64,000 nucleotides of DNA from Lactococcus allomyrinae (GCF_003627095.1 NZ_CP032627.1:2542001-2606000), one strand, 5' to 3'; positions 7,843 through 17,767 are shown, numbered from the stretch's first letter. Notes: a model not told the origin generated them from the letters alone. Program-made: numbers and translations.

Positions 7843-9525
7843 ATGAAAACTTGGAAAAAAGTTACTCTAGGTACAGTTGCGCTTGGTTCAGCTGCACTTC
7901 TTGCAGCTTGTGGTGGAAGTTCGTCTTCATCTTCAACTTCAAAAAATCCACAACTTGAGTTGACGACAGATATTACTACGCTTGATTCTGCTTTGGCAAC
8001 AGATACTTATTCTGGAGAAATCATCGGTAATACGCAAGAAGGTCTGACTCGAGTAAATAACGAAGGCGTTGCTGAAAATGCTCTTGCAAAAGACATTAAA
8101 GTTTCTGATGATGGTAAAGTTTACACCATCACTTTACATGATGGACTTAAATGGTCTGATGGCACACCTTTAACAGCAAAAGATTTTGTTTACTCTTGGC
8201 AACGTGCAGTTAATCCTGCGACAGGTTCACAATACGCTTACCTTTATTCAGACGCAGGCCACATTAAAAATGCTTCTGAAATTAACTCAGGTAAGATTAA
8301 AGACCTGAATCAGCTCGGTGTAGTAGCGAATTCGGATACAGAGTTGACAGTTACATTGACACAACCAGTTCCTTACTTTAAATTCTTGCTTGCAGCCCCT
8401 GTTTATGCTCCAGTACAAAAAGCTGCAGTAGAAAAATATGGCAAACAATATGGTACAACTTCTGATAAGATGGTTTACTCAGGTCCATTTGTCTTCAAGA
8501 AAAATGCGGGTTGGACAGGAACAAATGCTAACTTCTCACTCGTTAAAAATCCAAATTACTACGATAAGAAAAATGTAAAATCTAGTGAAATTGATTTTCA
8601 AGTTGTGAAGAATCCTAATACAGCAGTACAACTTTACAAACAAGGTAAACTTGATGAAGCACCAATCGCATCACCTGAACTTTATAGTGCTAACAAAGGC
8701 TTTAATGGTGGTAAAGATTATGTACCTTTGAAAGAAGCTACAACAGCATATATTGAGTACAACCAATCTGGTAAGGGAACATCAAATCCTACTGCTGCTA
8801 AAGCATTGCAAAATGTGAATATTCGTGAAGCAATCAATCTTGCTACTAATCGTAATGAACTTGTTAAACAGTTTTACCCAGGTTCAGCACCAGCGACAGG
8901 CTTAGTGCCAGCAGGTATGGCTACAACTCAAACAGGAGAAGATTTCTCTAAATATGCAGCTCAACCTTATACTTACGATGTATCAAAAGCAAAAGAATTG
9001 TGGCAAAAAGGTTTGAAAGAAATTGGTGCTAAATCTGTAAATCTTACTTATACAACTGATGCAGATAAACCAGTAGCAAAAGCAACAGCAGACTATCTTC
9101 AAACTTCTCTTGCTAAAGCCCTTCCAGGTTTGACAATCACTGAAAAAATCGTACCATTCCAACAACGTTTGAAAGATTCACAAACTCAAAACTTTGACAT
9201 GGTAATGACACTTTGGGGTGGTGACTATGCGGAACCATCTACATTCTTGAATCTCTTTACACAAAATTCAGGACAAAATGACGGTAAGGTTAATAACCCA
9301 GCATATGAAGCAGCCTTCAATAAAGCATCTACACTCCCAGATGTAATGGATGATGCAGCACGTAATGCTGATTACAAAGATGCTGAACAAGCACTCTTTG
9401 AACAATCAAGTATCAACCCAGTATATTTCCGTACTACACCATCACTTCGTAACCCTAACCTTAAAGGATTTAACTTCCACGGTACAGGTTTGAATTACAA
9501 CCTTAAAGGGACTTACGTTAAATAA
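7843..9525 (+). CDS. Oligopeptide ABC transporter substrate-binding lipoprotein (paralogue 3)
   Basis: Third OppA-type lipoprotein, 560 aa. I start it at ATG 7843, after the ribosome binding site GAGGGAAATCAC shared with paralogue 2; an in-frame ATG at 7825 would place residues before the signal peptide. The lipobox LLAAC is followed by a Ser-rich linker. It is the copy next to oppB, from which it is separated by a hairpin that may act as a partial terminator. That arrangement is common in peptide transporters and gives more binding protein than permease. Confidence 0.93.
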   Translation: MKTWKKVTLGTVALGSAALLAACGGSSSSSSTSKNPQLELTTDITTLDSALATDTYSGEIIGNTQEGLTRVNNEGVAENALAKDIKVSDDGKVYTITLHDGLKWSDGTPLTAKDFVYSWQRAVNPATGSQYAYLYSDAGHIKNASEINSGKIKDLNQLGVVANSDTELTVTLTQPVPYFKFLLAAPVYAPVQKAAVEKYGKQYGTTSDKMVYSGPFVFKKNAGWTGTNANFSLVKNPNYYDKKNVKSSEIDFQVVKNPNTAVQLYKQGKLDEAPIASPELYSANKGFNGGKDYVPLKEATTAYIEYNQSGKGTSNPTAAKALQNVNIREAINLATNRNELVKQFYPGSAPATGLVPAGMATTQTGEDFSKYAAQPYTYDVSKAKELWQKGLKEIGAKSVNLTYTTDADKPVAKATADYLQTSLAKALPGLTITEKIVPFQQRLKDSQTQNFDMVMTLWGGDYAEPSTFLNLFTQNSGQNDGKVNNPAYEAAFNKASTLPDVMDDAARNADYKDAEQALFEQSSINPVYFRTTPSLRNPNLKGFNFHGTGLNYNLKGTYVK

Positions 9526-9549
9526 TTGATAAATAAATTTTATTTAATG

Positions 9550-9584
9550 AAAAAGCAGGGCTCTTCGTAGCACCTACTTTTTCG
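9550..9584 (+). terminator. Probable partial terminator between binding protein 3 and oppB
   Basis: Stem AAAAAG-C-AGG-GCT / AGC-A-CCT-A-CTTTTT with loop CTTCGT and internal mismatches. Since oppB follows 25 bases later without a clear promoter, some read-through is expected. Confidence 0.65.
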
Positions 9585-9608
9585 TGTTATTATAGGAAAA
9601 CTTAAATT

Positions 9609-10532
9609 ATGCTAGTTAAATATATTTTGAAGCGCGTCCTTTTGATGGTGCTCACTCTTTTCTTGGTTGTCACAGCAACTTTCTTCTTAATGCAAGTTAT
9701 GCCAGGGACACCATTCAATAATCCCAAATTATCACCAGACCAAGTTCATGCGTTGATGATTACTTATGGACTTGACAAACCACTTTGGCAACAGTATTTG
9801 ATTTATCTGGGTCATGCTTTTACAGGTAACTTTGGTACATCTTTTACTTACATGAACCAACCTGTTAGCATGATGATTGCGCAACGTTTGCCAGTTTCTG
9901 CCCAGCTTGGTGTTGAAGCGATGATTATTGCCATTGTCTTCGGTGTCCTATTTGGTGTATTATCTGCCCGTTATCGCAATACTTGGGTTGATGGACTTTT
10001 GTCAGTCATCTCAACATTTGCTTTCTCAGTTCCTTCATTTGTTGTTGGTACTTTATTACTCTTGCTTTTTGGTTATACATTAAATGTCTTGCCAGTTACA
10101 GGTTGGGATGGTTTCGGAGCTTCAACATCTGTCATGCCTGCAATCGCCCTCTCTCTAGCTTCTATGGCACAAGTGACAGCATTTGTGCGTTCTGAAATGA
10201 TAGAGTCTTTAAGTTCTGACTATATTCTCTTAGCTAGAGCTAAAGGTTTATCAAGTAGTGAGGTACTTTGGAAACATGCACTTCGAAACTCTCTTATTCC
10301 AATGCTTACCTTGATTGGTCCAATGACAGCTGCTCTTTTGACCGGTTCGGTTCTTATCGAAACAATCTTCAGTATTCCTGGTATTGGTCAACAATTTGTT
10401 CAATCTATCCCATCTAAAGACTTCCCAGTTATTATGGGGACGACAATCGTTTATGCAGCGATGCTGATGGTTATGATTCTTGTGACGGATATTATCACAG
10501 CATTTGTTGACCCACGTGTAAGATTGGACTAG
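9609..10532 (+). CDS. oppB: Peptide ABC transporter permease OppB
   Basis: Inner-membrane permease half of the peptide importer, 307 aa with about six membrane segments. The EAA loop that contacts the ATPases is visible as LARAKGLSSSEVLWKHALRN (residues ~208-227). FGDPRVRLD-like end FVDPRVRLD is typical of the DppB/OppB group. oppC follows after 16 bases, so the two are cotranscribed. The equivalent gene in L. lactis may be called optB or dppB. Confidence 0.95.
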   Translation: MLVKYILKRVLLMVLTLFLVVTATFFLMQVMPGTPFNNPKLSPDQVHALMITYGLDKPLWQQYLIYLGHAFTGNFGTSFTYMNQPVSMMIAQRLPVSAQLGVEAMIIAIVFGVLFGVLSARYRNTWVDGLLSVISTFAFSVPSFVVGTLLLLLFGYTLNVLPVTGWDGFGASTSVMPAIALSLASMAQVTAFVRSEMIESLSSDYILLARAKGLSSSEVLWKHALRNSLIPMLTLIGPMTAALLTGSVLIETIFSIPGIGQQFVQSIPSKDFPVIMGTTIVYAAMLMVMILVTDIITAFVDPRVRLD

Positions 10533-10548
10533 AAAGGAGAGTAGAAAA

Positions 10549-11580
10549 ATGGAAAATGTTAATAATAAATTTACCCTTGTGGGAACCAAAGGTTCTCACG
10601 ATATGGAACTTATCTCAAAACCTGCTCTGACTTTCTGGCAAGATGCTTGGCGTCGATTTAAGAAAAATAAAATTGCAGTTGTTGCGATGGTCGTCGTTGT
10701 CTTTACCTTGCTCTTTGCACTGGTTTCAACTGTACTTGTTCCTCAAAAAGCAGCGAATAATTTTAACCCTAATAAAGTACAAGTTTATAAGAATTTGCCT
10801 CCTAAAATTGGTAATCTTGGAATTCCTGGATTTGATGGTAGGTTTACCCCACCAGGTAACTCAGAAGCTTCTAATGTTTATAAAGACCAAAATGTTCCAA
10901 AAGGTACTTCGTTTATTTTGGGGACAGATAATCTTGGACGGTCGTTGGCAAAACGTACGGTTGTTGGTTTGCGTATCTCACTTTTGATTGCTTTTGCAGC
11001 GATTCTCTTTGATATCTTCATTGGTATTACCTATGGTTTGATTTCAGGCTGGGTCGGTGGTAGAGTCGATAATGTGATGCAGCGGATTATCGAAATCATT
11101 TCATCTATTCCTTATCTAGTTATCGTAACAATGTTGGGGATGCTTTTTGGTCAAGGGGTTACTTCAATTATCTTGGCGATTGGTATGTTTATTTGGACAG
11201 GGATTGCTAGACAGGTACGTAACTTGACTTTGAGTTGGAAAGAGCGGGAATTTGTTCTTGCTGCTCGTACTTTGGGAGAGTCTACCTTCCGAATCATGGT
11301 GCGTCACTTACTTCCTAATATGCTTGGCGTTGTCATCGTTCAAATCATGTTTGATATTCCATCGGTTATCTTCGCTGAAGCTACGTTATCTGCGATCAAC
11401 CTTGGAGTTAAACCGCCGACATCTTCGCTTGGTTCATTAATTTCTGACGGTATTTCAAGTTTGCAATTTTATCCATTCCAACTTGCTGTGCCAGCTGTTG
11501 TCCTCTGTCTTTTGTCACTCTCATTCTTCCTCTTTGGTTATGGGCTTCGTGATGCGTTTGACCCTAAATCTGCGGATTAA
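10549..11580 (+). CDS. oppC: Peptide ABC transporter permease OppC
   Basis: Second permease subunit, 343 aa. A cytoplasmic N-terminal stretch leads into a first membrane helix (AVVAMVVVVFTLLFALVSTV), then an extracytoplasmic region with LGTDNLGRSLAKR, a signature of OppC/DppC, and a membrane core with the EAA loop LAARTLGESTFRIMVRHLLP. AAAGGAG precedes the ATG. It works with OppB, OppD and OppF as one transporter. Confidence 0.95.
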   Translation: MENVNNKFTLVGTKGSHDMELISKPALTFWQDAWRRFKKNKIAVVAMVVVVFTLLFALVSTVLVPQKAANNFNPNKVQVYKNLPPKIGNLGIPGFDGRFTPPGNSEASNVYKDQNVPKGTSFILGTDNLGRSLAKRTVVGLRISLLIAFAAILFDIFIGITYGLISGWVGGRVDNVMQRIIEIISSIPYLVIVTMLGMLFGQGVTSIILAIGMFIWTGIARQVRNLTLSWKEREFVLAARTLGESTFRIMVRHLLPNMLGVVIVQIMFDIPSVIFAEATLSAINLGVKPPTSSLGSLISDGISSLQFYPFQLAVPAVVLCLLSLSFFLFGYGLRDAFDPKSAD

Positions 11581-11600
11581 TAATGAAAGGAGAATGAGAA

Positions 11601-12653
11601 ATGTCTGAAGAAACAATCTTAGAAGTAAAAAATTTACATGTAAACTTTAAAACATATGCTGGACAAGTTAAGGCTATTCGTGATGTATCTTTTAGTTTAG
11701 AAAAAGGTCAAACCTTGGCTATCGTTGGTGAATCGGGTTCTGGGAAATCTGTAACGACTAAAACCTTGATGGGTTTGAATGCACCAAATGCTGAAATCCC
11801 TGAAGGACAATTACTTTACAAAGGTAAAGACCTTCTTAAAAATACAGAGAAAGAATGGCAAGCGCTTCGTGGAAATGAAATATCAATGATTTTCCAAGAC
11901 CCCATGACTTCTCTTGACCCAACAATGAAAATTGGGAAACAAATCGCTGAACCTTTGTTGAAGCACAATAAAGGAATGAGCAAAAAAGATGCTTTAGCAC
12001 GTGCGTTGGAACTGATGAAGCAAGTTGGTATTCCTAAAGCAGAAGAACATATTAATGATTATCCACACCAATGGTCAGGTGGGATGCGTCAACGTGCGGT
12101 TATCGCAATTGCACTTGCAGCGGATCCAGAAATTTTGATTGCAGATGAGCCTACTACAGCACTTGATGTGACAATTCAAGCACAAATCATGCATATGATG
12201 GCTGAATTGCAAGCACGTATTAAATCATCTATTGTGTTCATCACTCATGACCTTGGAGTTGTAGCTGGATTTGCACACAAAGTTGCGGTAATGTATGCAG
12301 GGGAAATTGTAGAATATGGGACGGTTGAGGAAATCTTCTACAATCCGCAACATCCTTATACATGGGGATTATTGGACTCTATGCCTACAGTAGAAACAGA
12401 TGTTGACCGTTTGGTTTCTATTCCAGGGACACCTCCTGACCTGCTCAATCCTCCGAAAGGGGATGCTTTTGCAGCGCGGAATAAATATGCTCTTGATATT
12501 GATTTTGAAGAAGAACCTCCATTTTTTGAAGTATCCCCTACGCATTTTGCGAAAACATGGTTGCTTGATGAACGAGCACCAAAGGTTGACCCTTCTGATA
12601 ATATTAAAGCGCGTTGGGCGCGCTGGGCTAAGATTTCAGGAGGTGCGGAATAA
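11601..12653 (+). CDS. oppD: Peptide ABC transporter ATPase OppD
   Basis: ATP-hydrolysing subunit, 350 aa. Walker A GESGSGKS is at residues 43-50; the signature WSGGMRQR and Walker B ILIADEPTTALD follow. The C-terminal ~70 residues with PGTPPDLLNPP are the oligopeptide-transporter extension found in OppD/DppD. The stop overlaps the region of the oppF start (TAATGG), so the two are translationally coupled. Confidence 0.96.
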   Translation: MSEETILEVKNLHVNFKTYAGQVKAIRDVSFSLEKGQTLAIVGESGSGKSVTTKTLMGLNAPNAEIPEGQLLYKGKDLLKNTEKEWQALRGNEISMIFQDPMTSLDPTMKIGKQIAEPLLKHNKGMSKKDALARALELMKQVGIPKAEEHINDYPHQWSGGMRQRAVIAIALAADPEILIADEPTTALDVTIQAQIMHMMAELQARIKSSIVFITHDLGVVAGFAHKVAVMYAGEIVEYGTVEEIFYNPQHPYTWGLLDSMPTVETDVDRLVSIPGTPPDLLNPPKGDAFAARNKYALDIDFEEEPPFFEVSPTHFAKTWLLDERAPKVDPSDNIKARWARWAKISGGAE

Positions 12654-13591
12654 TGGCTGAAGATAAAAAAGTATTGGTTGAGCTCAAGAATCTTGACTTG
12701 ACTTTTAACAAAGGAAAACGTAACGCAAATAAAGCGATAAATGATGTTTCGTTCCATATCTATGAAGGAGAAACATTTGGTCTTGTTGGCGAATCTGGTT
12801 CGGGTAAAACGACGATTGGTCGAGCAATCTTAAAACTTTATGATAAAGATATTACTGGTGGAGATATTCTTTTCAACGGAACAGATGTCCGAAACCTTAA
12901 AGGACAAGAGCTTAGAGATTTTCGTTCGCAAGCACAAATGATTTTCCAAGACCCACAAGCTTCCTTAAATGGTCGTTTGCGGATTAAAGATGTTGTTGCT
13001 GAAGGAATTGATGTGAATGGTTTGGCTAAAGATGAAGCAGACCGTACAAGACAAGTTGAAGAACTATTGAAACTGGTTGGTTTGAATCGAGACCATTTGA
13101 CGCGTTATCCACATGAGTTTTCTGGTGGACAACGTCAACGGATTGGGATTGCGCGTGCTTTGGCCGTAAAACCTAAGTTTATTGTTGCGGATGAACCTAT
13201 TTCTGCCCTTGACGTGTCTATTCAAGCACAAGTTGTCAACTTGATGAAAGACATTCAAGCGAAAGAAAACTTGACTTATCTTTTCATCGCTCATGATTTG
13301 TCGATGGTAAAATACATTTCTGACCGTATTGGTGTTATGCATTGGGGTAAAATTTTGGAAATTGGGACTTCTGATCAGGTCTATAATCACCCTATCCATC
13401 CTTATACGAAGAGTTTGTTGAGTTCTATTCCTGCACCAGATCCAATTTCTGAACGTGGCCGGACACCGATTGTCTATGACCCTACTACTGAGCTAGATGG
13501 TCAAGAGCGTGAAATGCGTGAGATTGAGCCGGGGCATTTCGTCTTTTCTACAGAAGCTGAGGCTGCTGAGTATAAGAATAACCTTATTTAA
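12653..13591 (+). CDS. oppF: Peptide ABC transporter ATPase OppF
   Basis: Second ATPase, 312 aa. Walker A GESGSGKT is at residues 46-53; the signature FSGGQRQRIGIARAL and Walker B FIVADEPISALD are present. The ATG shares a base with the oppD stop. The C-terminal tail is short and acidic (ELDGQEREMREIEPGHFVFS), as usual for OppF. It closes the peptide transporter operon. Confidence 0.96.
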   Translation: MAEDKKVLVELKNLDLTFNKGKRNANKAINDVSFHIYEGETFGLVGESGSGKTTIGRAILKLYDKDITGGDILFNGTDVRNLKGQELRDFRSQAQMIFQDPQASLNGRLRIKDVVAEGIDVNGLAKDEADRTRQVEELLKLVGLNRDHLTRYPHEFSGGQRQRIGIARALAVKPKFIVADEPISALDVSIQAQVVNLMKDIQAKENLTYLFIAHDLSMVKYISDRIGVMHWGKILEIGTSDQVYNHPIHPYTKSLLSSIPAPDPISERGRTPIVYDPTTELDGQEREMREIEPGHFVFSTEAEAAEYKNNLI

Positions 13592-14162
13592 TAAGCTATT
13601 TAATTTATCTCTTTAGTATTTACTAAAAGATAAACTAAACCTCTGGGAGTGGGGGTTTATAGATAGATATGGTGTCCAAGCTGCACCCTAAAATCGGCTA
13701 TTTAAGTTTTCCGAGTCTGTCGTAGCTGACAGGCTCATTTTTTGTGGTAATAAATTTAAGCAAAAATATGCTATAAAATTAGCTGGAATTTTGATATAAT
13801 TGACGGGACAGAATTTTTTAATCAATTAAATGTTTTTAGTTATTATGCTTGTTTCATTTTAAAATTTGTCAGGATTTTGCGCTTACTTATTTTATCTTCT
13901 GTTCGTGCTGAAGTGGGAATTGAAATAATTAAAAAGGATAGAGTGAGATAGCATGGAGATGGTGAATCATAAGGAGAGTGTTAGCAGAATATGTATTGAG
14001 GTACTGATTTTGCGTTGTGAAATTTGAGTGTGATTAAATGTATATAAGAATAGATAAAAATGATTATCATTTAATATAAAACTATCTGAGGGAGTATTCC
14101 GATGTAGAGAATAATAAAGATTCTATGAAAATAAATACAAGAGAAAGTTTAGATGATTTAAA
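13592..14162. other. 571-bp gap: terminator, promoter and long leader of prfC
   Basis: The first part holds a GG-rich hairpin near 13642-13664 (CTAAACC / GGTTTATAG) and a terminator at 13713-13743. After it lie a TATAAT at 13795-13800 and an extended -10-like TGCTATAAAA near 13769, leaving a leader of about 350 bases before prfC. A 13-codon ORF (14125-14166) overlaps the prfC start by ATGA. I see no convincing gene. Confidence 0.6.
13713..13743 (+). terminator. Terminator of the opp operon
   Basis: GAGTCTGTC-GTAGCT-GACAGGCTC followed by ATTTTTTG; the stem again contains the CTGTC/GACAG core. Confidence 0.85.
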
Positions 14163-15734
14163 ATGAATGTAGCAGAAGAAATAAAAAAACGGCGCACCTT
14201 TGCGATTATTAGTCACCCGGATGCTGGTAAAACAACGATTACTGAGCAATTGTTGAAGTTTGGTGGTGCCATTCGTGAAGCGGGAACTGTTAAGGCGCGT
14301 AAGACTGGTAATTTTGCTAAGTCTGACTGGATGGATATTGAGAAAGAGCGGGGAATTTCGGTTACTTCATCTGTCATGCAGTTTGATTATGCGGGTAAAA
14401 GAGTTAATATTTTGGATACTCCGGGGCATGAGGACTTTTCAGAAGATACTTATCGAACTCTGATGGCAGTGGATGCTGCTGTGATGGTCATTGATAGTGC
14501 AAAAGGGATTGAGGCACAAACTAAAAAGCTTTTCCAAGTTGTGAAACGTCGTGGTATTCCTGTTTTTACTTTTATTAATAAGCTTGACCGAGATGGTCGT
14601 GAGCCGTTGGATTTACTTTCTGAGTTGGAGGAAATTCTTGGGATTGCTTCTGTGCCAATGAATTGGCCGATTGGAATGGGGAAAAATTTCCAAGGGTTGT
14701 ATGATTTTACGCATGGTCGGGTTGAAGTTTATCAACCTGACGATGGTGAGCGCTTTGTCGAATTTGATGCTAATGGGGAAGTACCTAGTAGCCATCCGTT
14801 GACGAAGAATCCATTTTTTACTCAGGCTTTGGAAGATGCTGAGCTACTTTTAGATGCTGGAAATCAATTTGAGGCAGAGAAAGTTATTGCTGGACAGTTG
14901 ACTCCTGTGTTTTTTGGTTCGGCGTTAACAAGTTTTGGTGTGCAGACTTTCTTGGAAACTTTCTTGGAATATGCCCCTGAGCCACACTCACATAAAACAG
15001 TAGATGATGAAGAAATTGAGCCTTTAAATCCTGATTTTTCTGGATTCATTTTCAAAATTCAGGCAAATATGGATCCACGACATCGTGACCGTATTGCTTT
15101 TGTACGGATTGTGTCAGGTGAATTTGAACGTGGAATGGATGTGAACTTAGTTCGGACGGGAAAAAAGGTGAAGCTATCTAATGTCACACAGTTCATGGCA
15201 GAGACTCGTGAAAATGTTGAAAATGCGGTGGCTGGTGATATTATTGGGGTTTATGATACAGGAACTTATCAGGTTGGCGATACATTGACAACAGGTAAGT
15301 TGAAAAAGGCTTTTGAGCCTTTGCCAACGTTTACTCCAGAACTTTTCATGCGTGTTCAGGCTAAAAATGTGATGAAGCAGAAGTCGTTTCAAAAGGGGAT
15401 TGAGCAACTTGTGCAAGAGGGTGCCATCCAGCTTTACAGAAGCTTTACGACTGGTGATATCATGCTGGGAGCTGTCGGACAATTGCAGTTTGAAGTATTT
15501 AAAGACCGAATGGAACGTGAATATAATGCTGAAACGGTGATGACACCAATGGGTGCTAAGACAGTGCGCTGGATTAAAGAGGAAGATTTAGATGAAAAAA
15601 TGTCTAGTTCACGCAACATTTTGGCACGTGACCGCTTTGGTCATCCACTTTTCTTGTTTGAGAATGAATTTGCAATGCGTTGGTTCAAGGATAAGTACCC
15701 TGATGTTGAGTTGATGGAACAGTTTTCAGTTTGA
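14163..15734 (+). CDS. prfC: Peptide chain release factor 3
   Basis: Translational GTPase that recycles RF1/RF2 from the ribosome after peptide release. At 523 aa it has normal length. G1 SHPDAGKTT lies at ~17-25, the switch II region [14 protein letters not shown] near 80 and the G4 motif NKLDRDGR near 139. The N-terminus [20 protein letters not shown] matches the family start. No Shine-Dalgarno is visible, and the ATG overlaps the TGA of a 13-codon upstream ORF, so translation may depend on coupling. Confidence 0.96.
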   Translation: MNVAEEIKKRRTFAIISHPDAGKTTITEQLLKFGGAIREAGTVKARKTGNFAKSDWMDIEKERGISVTSSVMQFDYAGKRVNILDTPGHEDFSEDTYRTLMAVDAAVMVIDSAKGIEAQTKKLFQVVKRRGIPVFTFINKLDRDGREPLDLLSELEEILGIASVPMNWPIGMGKNFQGLYDFTHGRVEVYQPDDGERFVEFDANGEVPSSHPLTKNPFFTQALEDAELLLDAGNQFEAEKVIAGQLTPVFFGSALTSFGVQTFLETFLEYAPEPHSHKTVDDEEIEPLNPDFSGFIFKIQANMDPRHRDRIAFVRIVSGEFERGMDVNLVRTGKKVKLSNVTQFMAETRENVENAVAGDIIGVYDTGTYQVGDTLTTGKLKKAFEPLPTFTPELFMRVQAKNVMKQKSFQKGIEQLVQEGAIQLYRSFTTGDIMLGAVGQLQFEVFKDRMEREYNAETVMTPMGAKTVRWIKEEDLDEKMSSSRNILARDRFGHPLFLFENEFAMRWFKDKYPDVELMEQFSV

Positions 15735-15800
15735 GTTTTGAAGTGACAGTTTTATCAATAAGGGAATTAGACTAAAAATGTGTGTTTACTGAGTTAAAAA

Positions 15801-15831
15801 AATTCTTGTCAGTACTGACAGGAATTTTTTG
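15801..15831. terminator. Terminator after prfC
   Basis: AATTCTTGTCAG...CTGACAGGAATT with TTTTTT, built on the recurrent palindrome. Confidence 0.85.
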
Positions 15832-15924
15832 TATACCATTTTTTCTGTCAGTGCTGACAGAAAGTGATTAGTGAAAAAAATTTCAAAAAAATAAATACCG
15901 TAAGCATTTTCAGATGAAAAAGTA

Positions 15925-16018
15925 TGCTATAATAGATAAGTTACGTCAGGCGGGTCACACAAATTTCGCCTGTATCAAGCATTTCGGATGCTGTAATAGA
16001 AGAATTGTCGGAAGACAA
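15925..16018 (+). promoter_or_regulatory. Promoter and three-hairpin leader of the RNA helicase gene
   Basis: Extended -10 TGCTATAAT (15925-15933) starts an RNA with three successive hairpins: CAGGCG...CGCCTG (15947-15972), AGCAT-TTCGG-ATGCT (15978-15992) and TTGTC-GGAA-GACAA (16005-16018), the last closed by a GNRA tetraloop. Such a leader could make expression depend on RNA folding, for example in the cold or through the helicase itself; this is inference. Confidence 0.6.
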
Positions 16019-16041
16019 AATTTAGAAATATAGGTGAAAAT

Positions 16042-17676
16042 TTGAAATTTAGTGAACTCGGCCTGTCAGAAGGTATCGTAAATACACTTACAGAAATAGG
16101 CTATGAACAGCCAACTCCAATCCAAGAGCAAACGATTCAGCTCACACTTGCGGGTCGTGATGTGATTGGTCAAGCTCAAACAGGGACAGGAAAAACAGCG
16201 GCTTTTGGTCTGCCAACGATTGAAAAAATCAATCCTGAGAACCCAGCTGTTCAAGCACTTGTTATTGCTCCTACGCGCGAACTTGCTGTGCAAGGTCAGG
16301 AAGAACTTTTCCGCTTCGGGAAATCAAAAGGACTTAAAGTTCGTACTGTTTTTGGTGGTTCAAGTATTGAAAAACAAATCAAAGCACTCAAGTCTGGTGC
16401 GCATATCGTAGTTGGAACACCTGGACGTTTGGTGGATTTAATTAAACGTAAAGCTTTGAAAATTGACCACATCAGCACTTTGGTTTTGGACGAAGCGGAC
16501 GAAATGTTGAATATGGGATTTTTGGAAGATATTGAATTTATCTTGTCAAATACGCCAGCTGATCGTCAAACCTTGCTTTTCTCAGCAACGATGCCCGCGG
16601 ATATCAAGAAAATCGGTGTGAAATTCATGAAAAATCCTGAGCATATCAAAATTGCAGCGAAGGAAATGACAGCTGACCGTATTGATCAATATTTTATCAA
16701 AACAAAAGAATTTGAAAAATTTGATATTTTGACACGCTTGTTAGATGTGGAACGTCCTGAACTTGCGATTGTTTTTGGACGGACAAAACGTCGTGTAGAT
16801 GAGTTGATTCGTGGACTTAAACTGCGTGGCTATCGTGCTGAGGGTATTCATGGTGATTTGGATCAGAATAAACGTCTTGCTGTTTTACGTGATTTTAAAG
16901 CAGGACACATTGACGTTTTGGTAGCAACAGACGTGGCGGCACGTGGACTTGATATTTCAGGTGTGACGCACGTTTACAACTATGATATTACTCAGGACCA
17001 AGAAAGCTACGTTCACCGGATTGGTCGTACTGGTCGTGCTGGTAAATCTGGTCGTTCAGTAACTTTTGTGTCTTATAACGAAATGGGTTACCTACGTGCC
17101 ATTGAAAAGTTGACCAACAAAGAAATGAAAGGCTTGAAACCACCAACAAAAGAGGAAGCTTACCGTGCTTCGTTGGCTGTTGCAATGGATGATGTTTTGC
17201 GTGATTTGACAGATGAATCTGCAAAAACTGCTCTTCGAAAATTTGACAAGCAAGCAGAGAAGTTGTTGGAACAATTTGATGCTAAAGAATTGGTATCCTT
17301 GCTACTTCAAGGTCGAGTGAAAGACCCAGATAATCAAGAAGAAGTGAAAATTACGGCTGAACGTCCATTACCATTTAACGGTGAAGGTCAAGGCTTTAAG
17401 AAAAAAGGCAAAGGTGGCGGCCGTTATAAGGGTAGAGGAAATGGTGATCGTGAAGGTAACCGAGGTGGCTACCGTGGCGGAAATCGCGATGGTGAACGTG
17501 GTGGTGATCGTAAACGCTGGAGTCGTGATCGTGATGAAAATCGCGGTGGTTACCGAGGAAAACGCGATGACCGTCGCTTTGATGACCGCAAACAAGGCGA
17601 AAAAACACCTCGTAAGCGGACAACGGGCACTGAAAAGGCAGCTGGCTTCGTGATGCGCAGTCGTGGCGATAAATAA
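16042..17676 (+). CDS. cshA: DEAD-box RNA helicase, CshA type
   Basis: ATP-dependent RNA helicase acting in ribosome assembly and mRNA turnover. It is 544 aa: a Q-motif N-terminus (GYEQPTPIQ), Walker A AQTGTGKT at 45-52, PTRELA, DEAD in VLDEADEMLNMGF, SAT, and the helicase C motifs with HRIGRTGRAG. From about residue 455 the tail is dominated by Gly, Arg and Asp (RGG-like: GGGRYKGRGNGDREGNRGG), a nonspecific RNA-binding extension. It starts with TTG at 16042, preceded by AGGTG. It stands alone between a structured leader and its own terminator. Lactococcal genomes usually call this deaD or cshA. Confidence 0.95.
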   Translation: MKFSELGLSEGIVNTLTEIGYEQPTPIQEQTIQLTLAGRDVIGQAQTGTGKTAAFGLPTIEKINPENPAVQALVIAPTRELAVQGQEELFRFGKSKGLKVRTVFGGSSIEKQIKALKSGAHIVVGTPGRLVDLIKRKALKIDHISTLVLDEADEMLNMGFLEDIEFILSNTPADRQTLLFSATMPADIKKIGVKFMKNPEHIKIAAKEMTADRIDQYFIKTKEFEKFDILTRLLDVERPELAIVFGRTKRRVDELIRGLKLRGYRAEGIHGDLDQNKRLAVLRDFKAGHIDVLVATDVAARGLDISGVTHVYNYDITQDQESYVHRIGRTGRAGKSGRSVTFVSYNEMGYLRAIEKLTNKEMKGLKPPTKEEAYRASLAVAMDDVLRDLTDESAKTALRKFDKQAEKLLEQFDAKELVSLLLQGRVKDPDNQEEVKITAERPLPFNGEGQGFKKKGKGGGRYKGRGNGDREGNRGGYRGGNRDGERGGDRKRWSRDRDENRGGYRGKRDDRRFDDRKQGEKTPRKRTTGTEKAAGFVMRSRGDK

Positions 17677-17688
17677 ATTCAAGAATAA

Positions 17689-17716
17689 ATCTGTCAGTAT
17701 ACTGACAGATTTTTTA
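17689..17716. terminator. Terminator after cshA
   Basis: Perfect palindrome ATCTGTCAGTA / TACTGACAGAT with six T. Confidence 0.9.
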
Positions 17717-17767
17717 AGCTCTGACTACTGCTGATAGAAGCATATGATGATATTTTGAGGACGCTTC

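Larger units (their letters stand above)
15735..16041. other. 307-bp gap: terminators and the cshA leader
   Basis: Holds a terminator at 15801-15831, a second CTGTCAGTGCTGACAG palindrome at 15845-15860 without a T-run, an extended -10 promoter at 15925-15933 and three leader hairpins before the helicase gene. Confidence 0.8.

Noticed and set aside
13953-14027. A 24-codon ORF (MEMVNHKESVSRICIEVLIL...) in the prfC leader
   Set aside because: The possible ribosome binding site is too far from the ATG and no similarity is recognised.
17368-17682. Long open frames on the minus strand and in frame 2 over the helicase tail
   Set aside because: They are by-products of the repetitive Gly/Arg/Asp codons of the RGG-like tail; no ribosome binding site or family match.
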